The notes under the pieces are model-generated. The model had not been told where the DNA came from. It worked only from the letters and a program-made list of their open reading frames with translations, and did not search any database. This document shows, one piece after another, positions 27,598-44,021 of a stretch of DNA of 64,000 nucleotides. The stretch's first letter is position 1; every line of letters starts with the position of its first letter. The position numbers and the translations under genes were made by a program. Origin of the DNA: Adineta steineri (taxonomy: Eukaryota > Rotifera > Eurotatoria > Adinetida > Adinetidae); the NCBI GenBank assembly GCA_905250115.1, contig CAJNOI010000166.1, positions 35,793-99,792 on the forward strand, in the 5' to 3' direction.

Positions 27598-28118
27598 TCT
27601 CATATATATTTTATATTTTAATTGATATTATTATTATTTATTCTTATCAGTATTGTTATTGTTTTAGAATTAGAATAAAAAAAACGGGGAGAATGAATGG
27701 ATATAAAGTTTTAGAATTTATGAAAATCAACAAGGTTCAGAGTGCACAACATCTTTCTTGAATTTGGGTTATGCTCTCACCAGCGGCGGAACTAGGATTT
27801 TGGAAGGGAGGGGCGATTCTTGAGTAGAGAGGGCGCGATTTCGGCTAAAGACTATTTTTTGAGTCCAATTCGAAGTAGTGTGAATCTATTTTTGCTGTAA
27901 AAAAATCAAAAAATATTTCTAAAGGGGGCAGGCGACCGCCCCCATCTAAATCGGCCACTGGCTCTTACTATGGAGGAAAACAAATATGGACATTGTAGTG
28001 ATCAAGGCAAAAGTTCTGCAGCTTAATCAATAATAAAATGATTTACATTGATATTTATTTATCTAATAATATTTCTTATTTGTAGATAAGAACAGATATA
28101 TAAATATATATAGGAAAA
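27598..28118. other. Intergenic region carrying a MITE
   Basis: Between YIPF1/2 and OLA1. Its main feature is the GC-rich insertion at 27781-27960. Just before the OLA1 start the sequence TATATATAG, four bases ahead of the ATG region, resembles a splice acceptor and could be a 5'UTR intron end or trans-splice site. Confidence 0.5.
27781..27960. mobile_element. hAT-like MITE, 180 bp, with 8-bp target-site duplication
   Basis: Conspicuously GC-rich against its surroundings. Ends form imperfect terminal inverted repeats: CAGCGGCGGAACTAG at the left and CAGTGGCCGATTTAG reading in from the right (11 of 15 match). The flanking octamers are GCTCTCAC (27773-27780) and GCTCTTAC (27961-27968), an 8-bp duplication with one mismatch. 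CAG-type ends with 8-bp duplications are characteristic of hAT elements. No coding capacity, so it is non-autonomous. Confidence 0.75.
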
Positions 28119-29800
28119 ATGCCACCAAAGAAGAAAGAAGAAAAACCAAAACCACTCATTGGTCGAGCTGGTGCTAATCTTAAAATGGGTATTGTCGGTT
28201 TACCAAATGCTGGGTGAGTTTTCATTAAAAATTCTATGTGAAAAAAAATCATATCTATTGAATTACATTCGATTTAGAAAATCAACTTTTTTTAATATTC
28301 TTACTAAATCAAGTGTACCAGCTGAAAACTTTCCTTTTTGTACGATCAATCCAAATGAAAGTAATATTATAAACCCTAAGTTTATGATTAATTCTAAAAA
28401 TCATATTTTATAGGTCGTGTACCTGTACCTGATGCAAGATTTGATTTTTTAGTTCAACATTATGAACCATTAAAGTATTTCATTCTTAAACTATATTTAT
28501 ATATATATCTTTTTCTATTTTAGTAAACAACCAGCATTTCTTAATGTAAACAAAATAATTACTTTTTATTTTATTATTCATTTTTTTTATTGAAATTTAG
28601 GTTACTGACATTGCTGGTCTTGTTAAAGGTGCAAGTGAAGGACAAGGTAGATATCAAATGAAAGTATTTTGTTTTTTGAAATTAAAAATATTTATTTTAG
28701 GTCTTGGTAATGCATTTCTTTCACATATTAAAGCATGTGATGGAATATTTCATATGGTTCGAATATTTGATGAAGCTGATATTATTCATGTTGAAGGAAC
28801 TGTTGATCCAATACGTGATATTGAAATCATTCATGATGAATTAAGGTTTGTTTATATCTTCCGATGAACAAAAAACATTGTTTTTCTAATAAAATTCAAT
28901 TTTAGATTAAAAGATCTTGAATTAGCTAAAAAAGTAGCTGACGATCTCGAGAAAAAAGTTGTACGTGGTAATGATAAATCATTAAAAGCTGATTATGTGA
29001 GTTAAATTAATTACAAATTTTGTTTCTAAAATTTTATATTTATCACAGGAAACATTAACTAAAGTTTTAAGTATCTTAAAAGACGAGAAAGGTAATGTTC
29101 GTATGAATGATTGGAACGAAAAAGAAATTGAAGTACTTAATAAGCATTTATTTAATACATCAAAACCAATGATTTATTTATTGAATATGTCGGAAAAAGA
29201 TTATATTCACAAAAAAAATAAATGGTTAGGAAAAGTTAAACAATGGATTGACGAACATGATGTAGGTGCGACCGTAATACCATTTAGCGCTAATTATGAA
29301 TATCGTCTTGTTGAATTACCGGATGCTGAACGTGAAAAAGTTATCAAAGAAGAAGGAGCACCAAGGTAAATTAATTTTATTCTTATTATGAAAAATATAT
29401 CTTTCTCTATTTTTTTCAGTGCTTTGGAAAAAATTATTCTTGCTGGTTATCGTGCTTTACAATTATGTTATTTTTTTACATCAGGAAAAGATGAAGTTAA
29501 AGCATGGACAATACAAGTTGGTACAAAAGCACCACAAGCTGCAGGACGTATTCATACTGATTTTGAAAAAGGTTTTATTATGGCTGAAGTTATGAAATAT
29601 GAAGATTTCAAAGAACATGGAAATGAAAATACTGTTAAAGTATAAAAGAAAAGGAAAATTTATATTGATCTATATTTTTTATGTTTTCTTAGGCTGAAGG
29701 AAAATATCGTCAACAAGGAAAAAATTATACCGTTGAAGATGGTGATATTATTTATTTCAAAACCAATACTGGTGGTGGCTTAGCTGCAGCAAAGAAATAG
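28119..29800 (+). CDS. OLA1: OLA1, Obg-like ATPase 1
   Basis: Ten exons (28119-28213, 28278-28360, 28414-28474, 28524-28545, 28601-28646, 28701-28845, 28906-28996, 29049-29365, 29420-29639, 29693-29800) give 395 residues, against 396 in human. The basic start [12 protein letters not shown] leads into the P-loop [12 protein letters not shown] near residue 24, then [15 protein letters not shown] (G3), and LLNMSEKDY where a GTPase would have NKxD; that change is what makes OLA1 prefer ATP. A coiled-coil insert follows G3, and the C-terminal TGS domain ([14 protein letters not shown]) closes the protein. OLA1 is a cytosolic P-loop NTPase linked to ribosome and stress functions. One exon is only 22 nt long. 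YIPF5 begins 113 bp after the stop on the same strand. Confidence 0.95.
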
Positions 29801-29913
29801 GCTCAATTGTTTGTTTTTTTGTTATTGTTATGCTGTTTTTTTTCTTCTCTGATCCTTCTGCATTCATAAAATCTTGATCAGTATGATATTTTTTTTTCCC
29901 ATTCATTTTAGAT

Positions 29914-30651
29914 ATGTCGTGGAATTCAGCGGATTTTTTTAATCCTTCGACATATAATGGACCGACATCTTATGAACTTCAACAACAACAACAACATCAA
30001 CAGCAATATCCAAATGGAAATTTTATACCATCACCTTATGATTTTAAACCTCAGATAAATATTTCTAGTCATAATAATTACTTTTATCAGCCAAATGAAT
30101 ATGTCGCATCAACTGTAGATGAGATTGAAAATCATGAACCACCTTTATTAGAAGAATTAGGTATTAATTTCGAGCATATATTTAAAAAAACAAAATTAGT
30201 TTTAAATCCATTTACAACACCGGATTTATCAATTCTCGATGATGTTGATCTCGCTGGTCCTCTTGTTTTTTGTCTTGCATTTGCTTGTAGTCTATTATTA
30301 TTAGGTAAAATTCATTTCGGTTATGTTTATGGTATTGTTACATTAGGTACTTTCGGAATGTATACATTATTAAATTTAATGACATCACCTGATAAACCAT
30401 GTTCAGGTATATTTGTCACAAGTGTACTTGGTTATTGTCTTTTACCAATGGTTATTCTTTCATTTTCATCATTTTTATTTAAAATAAATGGTTTTATTGG
30501 TATGATCATTTCAATAGTTTTTATTCTCTGGTCTTCAATATCAGCGTCAAAAATTTTCTCAACATCATTAGCAATGATTGGACAACAATTACTTGTTGCA
30601 TATCCATGTGCTTTATTTTATGGTGTTTTTGCTTTATTAACAATGTTTTAA
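29914..30651 (+). CDS. YIPF5/YIPF7, Yip1-domain ER/Golgi membrane protein
   Basis: Single exon, 245 residues (human YIPF5 has 257). The start [14 protein letters not shown] is followed by a Gln-rich stretch, then [18 protein letters not shown], the signature of the YIPF5 branch. Next come [23 protein letters not shown] and [10 protein letters not shown] in the five helices. YIPF5 works in ER-Golgi vesicle transport with YIF1 proteins. The start codon sits three bases after CATTTTAG, a splice-acceptor-like sequence at 29904-29911. With the short gap to OLA1 this suggests either a 5'UTR intron or trans-splicing of an operon-like transcript; bdelloids are known to use spliced leaders. Confidence 0.92.
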   Translation: MSWNSADFFNPSTYNGPTSYELQQQQQHQQQYPNGNFIPSPYDFKPQINISSHNNYFYQPNEYVASTVDEIENHEPPLLEELGINFEHIFKKTKLVLNPFTTPDLSILDDVDLAGPLVFCLAFACSLLLLGKIHFGYVYGIVTLGTFGMYTLLNLMTSPDKPCSGIFVTSVLGYCLLPMVILSFSSFLFKINGFIGMIISIVFILWSSISASKIFSTSLAMIGQQLLVAYPCALFYGVFALLTMF

Positions 30652-30712
30652 AACAAAAAAGAATGTATATGCATGCGTGTGCGTGTGTGTTTTTTTATAT
30701 CTAGTCATTTTT

Positions 30713-31773
30713 TTAATCTTTTTTATTTGTTGCCGCTAATGTTGAATCAGATAATGATTTATGTATTGAAGGTTTGAATTTTAATTGTTTTTTTAATGAA
30801 TTTATATTTGAATTTTCAAGTTTACTTGCACGTTTATTAATTATTGATCGACAATCAATTAATTTCATAATTGTTGTATCTTTTTGAACAATATCAACAA
30901 ATTCACTTTTTGTGACACTACTAAGAAGTTCAGTACTTTTATCATCATCTTGATTTGTTAAAAATAATTCTCTAACACGTTCTATTGCATCATCATATGT
31001 TTCAACTCGTGACATATCATTACCAGATAATTCATAAAGAGCTTGAACTATACTGTCAAGTTCTATTGCATCAAGTTGATAATCTTGATCTAAAAATCAT
31101 AATCAAATGATAATTAAAATAGTAACAGGTCAGTTAAATTGATTGTATATTTCTTTTCAATATACAATACTCAATAGGATCGTCAGACATTTTTAAGTAA
31201 TTGGCAATTGCCACTATCTGTAAGTAGCCCGTTGGGAATAGCTGTCGGAGCGTAGAATAATTGCCATTATTTCAAAGAGTCTGTCAAAATAAACGATTAA
31301 CATTGCCAGCAAGTGATATTCATGTTTTACTATAGAAATATTTTGTCGGAAGACTGTACTGATATGAACTATTTCTATTGAACATAATTGATTATGTAAA
31401 AGATTTTGAGATATATACAATTACCTCGATCACATAGATCAAATGCCCATCGAATTTTTTCATTTGGTGATGCTTTAGTTGTATAATATAAACCGGTAAT
31501 AAATTCTTCGAAATCTACTATATTATCTCGATTAGTATCATATGCATGAAATACATATTTTGCAAAGTTGTCTGATGTACCATGTTGAAACAAACTTCTA
31601 TAAAGTTTTTCAAAATCAGCCAATGTTAAATATCCTGATGGTGCATATTTGAGAAAATCATAATAAAAATATTGTATTTCATCAGGTAGAAATGATGTTA
31701 CACTTGTTATACGACGAAGAACAACATGATCAAGTGATAATGCTGATGAATGTCTACTTTTCTTCTGACCCAT
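30713..31773 (-). CDS. Neuronal-calcium-sensor/KChIP-like EF-hand protein
   Basis: Two exons (31773-31425, 31089-30713) give 241 residues. The start MGQKKS offers Gly2 for N-myristoylation, as in the NCS family. The first EF-hand is the usual inactive one (YAPSGYLTLADF). The second has a complete loop, D79 to E90 (DTNRDNIVDFEE). The third loop (D115 to E126, DRDQDYQLDAIE) keeps acidic ligands but has Tyr for the central Gly. The region of the fourth hand (NQDDDKSTELLSSV, then TKSEF) is interrupted by an insertion and looks non-functional, followed by about 65 extra residues. The role is probably calcium-dependent membrane signalling; the exact subfamily is uncertain. It shares a short promoter region with actin, which runs the other way. 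Confidence 0.8.
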
Positions 31774-32105
31774 TTCTATTAAATGAAATATTATTGATGG
31801 AAATGTTTTCTACATTACATATTCAATATCAACAACAGAAAGAAAATTAATTCAACATATGTTACATCGATTTAACCTTGAGAATATTTTATTCTTTTCC
31901 TTTTTTAGTATTTTTCAATTTCTTACCTGTTATCAAAAATAAGATTATATATGAATGACTCAATCTATAATGACTATTCAACGACAGATAACAACAACAA
32001 CAATACCTTAGATGGTCACATAATGATCGCGTTAAACAACTATATAAATACTCTCAACATTCATTGTGAAATTATTACAAACTTTCTCAAACAATTCAAA
32101 CTACA
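31774..32105. promoter_or_regulatory. Head-to-head promoter region, EF-hand gene and actin
   Basis: Only 332 bp separate the two divergent start codons. A TATA-type box (TATATAAATA, 32041-32050) lies 56-65 bp before the actin ATG, a good distance for a short 5'UTR. No matching element was recognised for the EF-hand gene. Confidence 0.55.
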
Positions 32106-33308
32106 ATGTCTTTCGGTTTATCTGATCAATCAAATCCAATTGTTCTCGATAATGGTTCTGGTATGGTTAAAGCAGGTTTTGGTGGAGAGGATGCCCCACG
32201 TGCAGTATTTCCTGCAGTCGTCGGCCGTCCACGTTATAATGTTGTTATGAGTGGTATGAATCAAAAAGATTCATTTGTTGGTGACGAAGCATTAGCAAAG
32301 AAAGGTATTTTATCAATACAATATCCTATTGAACATGGAATAGTGACAAATTGGAATGATATGGAAAAGATCTGGCATCATACATTCTATAATGAACTTC
32401 GTGTTGCACCAGAAGAACATCCAGTTCTAATTACAGAAGCACCACTTAATCCAAAAGCAAATCGTGAAAAAATGACACAAATCTTGTTTGAAACATTCAA
32501 TACACCAGCTATGTATGTTGCTATACAAGCTGTACTTTCACTTTATGCATCTGGTCGTACAACTGGTATTGTACTTGATTCAGGTGATGGTGTCACACAT
32601 ACTGTTCCAATTTATGAAGGTTATGCATTACCACACGCAATTGGTCGATTAGATTTAGCTGGACGAGATCTAACTGATTGGATGGTACGATTATTAACTG
32701 AACGTGGTCATGCATTCACATCAACAGCTGAACGTGAAATTGTTCGAGATATAAAAGAAAAACTATGTTATGTTGCAACAGATTTTGAACAAGAATTAGC
32801 ACTTGCCACTTCTTCAAATGCAATCGAAACAACCTATGAACTACCCGATGGACAACTAATAAATATTGGTAGTGAACGTTTTCGATGTCCAGAAGCACTT
32901 TTTGCACCATCTATGATTGGTCGTGAAAATGAAGGTGTCTCACAAATGGTTTATAATACAATTATGAAATGTGATATTGATGTTCGAAAAGAATTATATG
33001 CAAATACAGTTCTATCCGGAGGTAAATCAAACATTTTCTAATGTTAATAAATAGCAAAATATGTTTTATATTTGTCTTTGATAGGTACAACTATGTATAA
33101 TGGTATTGCTGATCGAATGGAAAAAGAACTCAAAGCATTAGCACCATCAACAATGAAAGTGAAAATCATTGCTCCACCTGAAAGAAAATATGCAGTATGG
33201 ATTGGTGGTTCAATTCTTAGTTCATTATCAACATTTGAAGCAATGTGGATAACTAAACGAGAATATGATGAATCAGGTCCATCAATTGTACATCGAAAAT
33301 GTTTTTAA
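32106..33308 (+). CDS. Divergent actin
   Basis: Two exons (32106-33021, 33085-33308) encode 379 residues, normal actin length plus a few at the N-terminus. Nearly all nucleotide-cleft motifs are intact: [24 protein letters not shown] (with the normally methylated His), [20 protein letters not shown] and the C-terminus [11 protein letters not shown]. The DNase-binding loop is changed: [16 protein letters not shown] against RPRHQGVMVGMGQKDS in conventional actin. The subdomain-4/3 segment [19 protein letters not shown] also departs strongly from the usual [20 protein letters not shown]. It is clearly actin rather than an Arp, but a non-standard paralogue whose filament contacts may differ. Confidence 0.92.
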
Positions 33309-34548
33309 TATAATAAACATTGTATTGTTCATAATTACTGTTTTTTTGCGTGTATTTTTGAAAATAAAACTGAATAATATGAAACAATAAACTAATAGTT
33401 GATACATTGTCAAATCAATTTTTATTCTAAGACCTAATAACAACTAACTGAATAGATTCATGAAAAAATCTGATATGCCATATAGTTTTATAAAAAATTC
33501 TACTAGAGATAAGTAGGTTTATTTTTATAATAATGTTTTTTTGACTTATTTTACACCCGTAGGTAATATTATTAATAATGTAGTATATAAATATTTATTT
33601 ATTTTTTATGAAACATGATATTTGAATAGAATGAGATACGATAGTAAATAGTTTTTTGAAAACTTTATTTTTATTAGAATTGCCGTGATTTATGTAAAGT
33701 AATATGATTATTTCATGCACAAAAAGAAAATAGTCAAATCTTATCATGATTTAACTAAAACACTTCATCGATACATGACATTAGCCAATGTCAATACTTC
33801 GATTATGATAATAAAACTTCATAATTATGTAAATCTATTAGAAATTGAAGAGACCAAATTAGATTGTTATCAAATACAAACTGTTCTTATTAAATAACAT
33901 AGACTTAAAACTCATAAAAGCTTTTTTCTATATCAATTAATAGTATCGATTTAAACAAATTTGCCTAAAGAGATTTAAAAGATAAAGGAAGTTTTATTAT
34001 ATATATATATATATATTTATATATCATATTGTCAAATGTTTTTTTTTCTAATAACATTCTACCTTCTTTTACTATATAATACATTCTTAATATTGAAGAA
34101 AGAGAGATATACACTGGTATTTAAACTTCAATTAAATAAAAATCAATTCGATAATAACGAGAGAGAAAAAAAATCTAATTTAAAAATAAATCTTGTTATT
34201 ATATAAACAATAATAAACAAAGACAAAGAAAATTTTATATTACTTAAACTTTCTCATATATAACACTTTTTTTGTTTTTGTTTAGTCGGATTTCTTGTTT
34301 CTCTAATAATGCTTTTCATATAAACAGAACAAAAGAAAAGAAGAAGAAGAAAAAAGAATGAAATGTATATATATATATATATACGTATACATAAAATGTA
34401 CAATCAGCAAATAGATGATCATATATCTAAAGGCTACACCGAAGAAGAAGAAAAAAACAACAAGAAAAAGAAGAGAGAGAGAGAGAGAAAAAAAACTGTA
34501 GCGCCCACTGTATGACGACTTATATACAATAAAAAGAAACACAAAAAA
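33309..34548. other. Intergenic region between convergent actin and zinc-finger genes
   Basis: Holds both 3' ends. AATAAA signals occur soon after the actin stop (33312, 33364). A TA microsatellite lies around 33999-34016 and another around 34367-34384. No gene supported. Confidence 0.5.
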
Positions 34549-37442
34549 TTAATTACTAGCCGGTTGTTTAATATCGCTTTCAGCTGAATTTGTAGTCAGA
34601 ATTCGTTTTAATGATGGTGTGTGTCTATCAGTACCATATGCAACAGACATATTTGTTTCTAAATTTAATGATTTCTTAACTTGACATCGACTAAGTATAT
34701 CATTAAAACAAGTATCTTCACCTGGTATAATATGTCTAAAAAGAAAAAAATTTATTTTTTCTCATTTTCATTTTTATTTAATACGAAAAAATATTTACTC
34801 GCGTTTTAAATGTTGCCTCATTAACATACGTGATTTACATCCAACTGTACAAAAACAACAAACATATGTATCAAAATCTTGATGATATACCATATGTGAT
34901 GTTAATTTATCTTTACGAAAAAAGAAACGACCACAAATATTGCATCCATAACGAACTTGTCTATCATGTATTGATGTTTTATGACGAATCATTGTATGAA
35001 CACTACTAAATACTTTATTACCTACATAATAAAATCATTGAATTATTATTAATAAGAAAAAAAAAGAAATATATATATTATTAATTATCATACAAATTGG
35101 ACAAGCGGCTTTTGAATCAAGTCGAGTATTAAGCATTTCATCCTAATTGATAAGTAGAATAAAAATAAATAAAGATTTCTATATATAAGAACTATACCAT
35201 ATTTTCTTGAAGAGTATCAAATATTGATGATGCAGTAGGTGATAAATGAGAATCAGAATTCTCAAGTACCTAGAAAGGAAAAAACACGCAATATTAATTT
35301 TTGTTTTATCATGTTATTATTAATAAAATATAAGGTTTCTAGACATGATTTCTAGTTAATCATGTAATGAAAAAAAACAATAAGGATTATTTCCGTAATT
35401 AGATTATCTCTAGGTTATACTGAATGCTCGATTATCTCGGAAATATGTAGGACAATTTTTAGTCTCAAAGCTGTCTGCCATAAATGATATCAGTCGAGAC
35501 AAAAAATAATTAGAAAAAATCGTATTTATCAATTACGAACATTAACATGAAGAAAGTTCTATTCAAGTAGAGATTAGATCGTTGGATTTATGTTTAAATA
35601 TAATTATAGACTAAGATTTTATTAATATTTCAAATAGAATTCTTCTTTACACTTGAACAATTCTTTTCATCAAATTTGTCTGAATTATATCCTAATATGA
35701 AAAGATTTTAGAATAAAAGCAAGTCACGATATATTATTTTAAAAAAAATTATTCAATTATAAAATAACGACAAACATCGTCTACTATACAAGAACTAGAT
35801 TCATGCGTAAGACATATTGTCTATAGTAGAAAAAAGAAAACCTGTTTCCTATTATTATCATTATATAAAAACAAAGCTAATAATTAATTTAATTTTAATA
35901 TTAATCATAAGAAAGAAAAGATGAATTTTTTTGACGTACGTTTACTGTTGCATCTGATATACACATGCCATTATTAGCATGTTCTTGTCCAAGTAATAGA
36001 CTATCGAATGTTTCATGACATTGAGTACATTTAAAATGCGTCGGTCCTGTTGGTGAACAAGCATCTGGATCTGTACATGCAATAAGCATTGGTCGACGAT
36101 GAATTGTTGCAACTGTTTTACTGGATTCTCCATCATGAATAAGTGTCAATGCGGGTGATAATGGTTCATTGCTTATTGGTTTAAGACTTAGCATTTCATG
36201 ATGATTTCGTTGTAGATTTTGTTCATGATTATCAGTCGAATATGATAAACAACCATTTGTAGCAGGAGAAAGTGATGTTGTCCATAAACTACTTGCATAA
36301 ATAAAATTAGGTGCAACATGTTTATCAGGCGATAGAACACCATCAATTTCATCTAAACATCTCGATTCATCACTTGATAATTCAATATCACTTTCACCAC
36401 GATTTGATTCAGCTGTCATTAATTCTAGAATAAAAATTAAAAAATATTTGATAAATAAACAAATAGGTAAATACGAACCTGGACTACCTTCATAAGTTTT
36501 AAGATTTGTTGTTCCCCAATTACTGAACATTGCTGATGGAATTATACGATCAATTATAGATGTTGCTGTTGTTGGAGTAGAAGACATTGGTGCATCAATC
36601 GTTAATATTCTTTGTCGTTTACACATGGATTCTTGTGAATTTTGTTGTTGCTGCTGCTGTTGCTGTTGTTTCAGATCAGTTTTAAAAGAAAGCATTGGTG
36701 TAGCTGGTGGAGAGCTTGTTTCAACATGAGTCGTTTCACGAATTGATATTTCTGCAGCAAATGATCGACCACAAACACACATAAAACGCTGTCCATGATT
36801 AATTTTAGGTGTTAATACCGATTGAATTGGAGTTGACACTAAAATTAGCAAAAAATCATTTCAATATTGATTCATATTAAAATCGAATCGCCTCAACATG
36901 ATCTATGTTTATCATCAATTAAATTATGAAAATTTAAGAACCCTCCTCTTTTTGTGTTTTAAATCCTTTACATTAGATATACTGTTGTGCTTAGCAAGAG
37001 ATCACAAGGTAATATTAATACCAAAAACAACAATGTTTATTTGTTTTACAATCACATGTTGTTGAGATTATCTTTTCATTTAAAATATCTAAATAATTAT
37101 AAAAGAATCTGTTCAATATTATAAATCATTTCATCATTAAATTGCATCAGAAAACGAAATCTTTAGAAAAATAAAATAAGAAACTTTCGATTATTTATCA
37201 ATTAAAATATTACGAAATTTCGGAAGTAACTATGAAAATTTTCCTAAAACTATTTTCTAATCGTTTAATATTATTTATTTAAATTTTAGTTTATTTAAAT
37301 AAATAAAACGAAACTTACTGAAACCGGAAATTCGATATCTAGAAATTTCACCATCGAGCCAATTAAATAATGGTACAAGTTGATCAGGTTTTGTGTGTTC
37401 AATTGCTCTACTTATCATTGCTTGAATATCTCTGAATTCCAT
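34549..37442 (-). CDS. C2H2 zinc-finger protein
   Basis: Seven exons (37442-37319, 36838-36479, 36424-35946, 35269-35198, 35142-35094, 35021-34799, 34735-34549) give 497 residues. The third exon's donor could be six bases further on, adding two residues. The N-terminus (MEFRDIQAMISRAIEH) has a helical look. A CVCGRSF half-finger and a run of nine Gln follow, then a long Ser-rich region. The first finger-like unit is FKCTQCHETFDSLLLGQEH. Three fingers in the C-terminal part are ACPICNKVFSSVHTMIRH (split by an intron), YGCNICGRFFFRKDKLTSH and YVCCFCTVGCKSRMLMRQH. It is probably a sequence-specific DNA-binding regulator in the nucleus. No orthologue was recognised. The intron 36425-36478 is stop-free and a multiple of three. 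Confidence 0.8.
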
Positions 37443-37963
37443 ATTATTCTTATACTAGGCTAAAATATAATAGAATTAATTTATAAGATTAATCATTTTT
37501 TCTTTATTCTTGACTCAAAATCCACAATAATCAGGATGTTTTTTTTTTCTTACTTGAAAAAAATAATATATTCTAAATATAAATATATATATAGCGCCAC
37601 ATATCGTCAAAATCAAGTAGACATGTGGCGCATCTTGTTCATGATTGGTTTTGACTAACTACACAAAGATACATTCATAGAAAACAAATAACAAATAACA
37701 TCACTTATAGAAGAGGGCGAAAATGATGTTGATGGTTCAATGCACTTACGCATCAGCTGAGTGTTTTTTTTTCTTCTTCTTTTTTTTTCAGATCACTTTT
37801 TCTTTTCTCTTAATAGCCATTGATAAAAACGATGAATAATTATCAATAAAAATAAACCAAATAAGAAAAAAACTTCTGACACAAAAACTTTTCTTCTTTC
37901 TTCTTCTTCTTCTTCTTCTTATCGATATTATTTTCTTTTTTCCTTTCCCTTAATTAAACAAGA
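37443..37963. promoter_or_regulatory. Head-to-head region between zinc-finger and CK1 genes
   Basis: Contains the promoters of both divergent genes. Pyrimidine-rich tracts ending in CAG or TAG (37791 and about 37816) upstream of CK1 resemble splice acceptors, consistent with a 5'UTR intron or trans-splice site. A (CTT)n run lies at about 37900-37920. Confidence 0.45.
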
Positions 37964-41704
<3,741 letters not shown>

Positions 41705-44021
41705 TATCGTGCTTATATATTTCTTCTTTTCTGTATCTTTTTTTTCTTCAGTGTACAGCGCCTGTTCCTAGCTCTATCTTTCTCCATCCGCGTTTTTTGT
41801 CTCATTTTCTTGAACTTTTCTTTTATAAAAAAAAATGAAACAAAAACGAAAAAAATCACTTTCATCGTCATCGTCATCATCTTTCGATAAAATGTATGTT
41901 TCTAAACAAACAAAAAAAACTTAGAAGAATTAACATGCGCGCGACGGCCTGTGAACAGTGTGTGCGTGGTCGATCGTATCTTTCTTTTCTTCTGTTCATT
42001 AGATTGTTTCGACAATCAGCATCAACTTCTTCCATCTATCATATTTTTGTGTATATATATATATACACATATTTTCATGTTCTTTTTTTGTTTTCTTTGA
42101 AATTTTTTCAAACACACACACACATTCTCTCTCTCTCTCTCATATATATATCATACTCATATTTGTTCTCTCAATTTTTCTTTTCTTGCTATATAATTGT
42201 TGTACTGCTGATGCTGATCGTCGTTCTTTTTTTCTTCTCTTCTCTTGTTTGTTTTTTTTTCTCTTTCTCTTTATGTGTGCAGTCTAAGTTACATAAACCA
42301 ACAAAAAACATTATTCGTTTTTTTTCTCTTTCTCTCTCTCTCTCTATCTTTCTTTCTTTTTTTCTTTTCTTTTGGTTCAAAAGATCACATTCATGATGTC
42401 AGAAATAAAAGAAAAAAACAAAATATGAAGGTTGATGTCACGTTTATTCTTGTCAAAATTTTATAACAGAAAATAGTGCACTGTCATACTTTCTTATGTA
42501 GGTATTATGACATTGTACAATCGATGTCATAAATCTTAACGTATTATTGTTCGGAAAATTATGCAATAAGATTGATGAAAGCAATTGTCTTCTCATCTAA
42601 TTAACTACATTGATTTATGGCATTGAAATGAAGTTAGAAAAGGATATTTCTCTACTAAATTTATTATTTAGGCAATAGTACTATACAATCATATATCACT
42701 TTATAAAATAAATATCAAAATACATACGTGTATTTGTAATCCAACTTTGTAAAATATTGTTAGATAGAAGATAAAATAATTATCTATTGAAATAAAAATT
42801 TGTCGAGTTAGAAATATTGATAAAATAAATATACGAGATTGTGAAGTAGAACTCCGCAGGTTAGGGCGTTTATAAATTTTTTCAACATAATCTGTAATAG
42901 TCTTGTTACTCTCCATTGAAAATCAATAAAGATAATAACTGAATTAGTTGGGAAAAACTTTGCTCCAGATTACTAGATAGAGCAAGACAGACTTCAAGTT
43001 ACGAAAATATCATATCTCCTATAGGCCTCTATGTTGAAAATGCAATTTATCTTTATTATTGTGACTATGAAATACGCATTATATCGTCATTTTTTTTATA
43101 TTCGTTCTGATTTGTACGAATATTTTTTCGACGACGTCTCTACCTGTATTTTGACTCATGATTACATCACTAAATGGTTCTTAATCATCAATTTAATACA
43201 GGTTAATGATGTTTGATTTTCTATACAAAAGATCTAATCTTGTAAATATAAGAAATGCATCGTTAAAATTTTAATTATTTATATTTGAATATTATTATTC
43301 GCTTTAATTTTCTAAATGAGTTCTTGGTTTGGTGTTAGACAGTATACATTAGTAATAACATGAAAGCTTATGTAATTTTGATTATGATTTTTTTGTTTTT
43401 TTGAACTTACCAATAATTTAATCGGTTTACTCAACCAAATCAATATTATGACCAATACTAACGAATTCTATTTTGTGTATAAAATCAATAATCAAATGCT
43501 TCTCATTCGTATGCATCGATATATTCTGATATGTATATAGTCACAATGATTTAATTTAAATATTTCTGCGTTATTCTGATTCATTATAAAACAAACTATG
43601 ATATCAAAAGAACGTGTCGATATAGGCGAATTCTTCATTAAAAGTATATGAACTACCATAATAGTTTTTTTCGTCATAGTGTCGAACACTATTGCTTTTT
43701 CCATAGATAAAATTAATATCTCTTTTAAAACTTTCTCTTTGTCATATTAGTTTGATAATTTTAACATTAACATGTAGATAACTAAATATACACTGAAATA
43801 GTAGTAAAGAAGAAAAAAGATGATGTGAATTATTTTGGAAATAGATATAATATTTTACTAACTAACTAAGATATCTACCACGTGTTAACTGGAAATAGAA
43901 AGAGAGAGAGGAAAAAATAAATCGAATGAATAGTGTAAACAATTCTATTCGTTCATACAATCACTTTAGGTGGACAAGAACACAACAACGACGACAGCTA
44001 AAATAGCAACTATACACAATA
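41705..44021. other. Intergenic region, pyrimidine-rich left half
   Basis: The first 700 bp are strongly T/C-rich with CA, CT and TA microsatellites (for example 42111-42150). They make long Phe/Ser or Lys/Glu frames that are not genes. The rest is AT-rich with no supported feature until the next start codon. Confidence 0.6.

Noticed and set aside
41896..42466. Overlapping Phe/Ser/Leu-rich and Lys/Glu-rich frames on both strands
   Set aside because: They derive from pyrimidine tracts and CT/TA microsatellites, with no domain and no splice structure.
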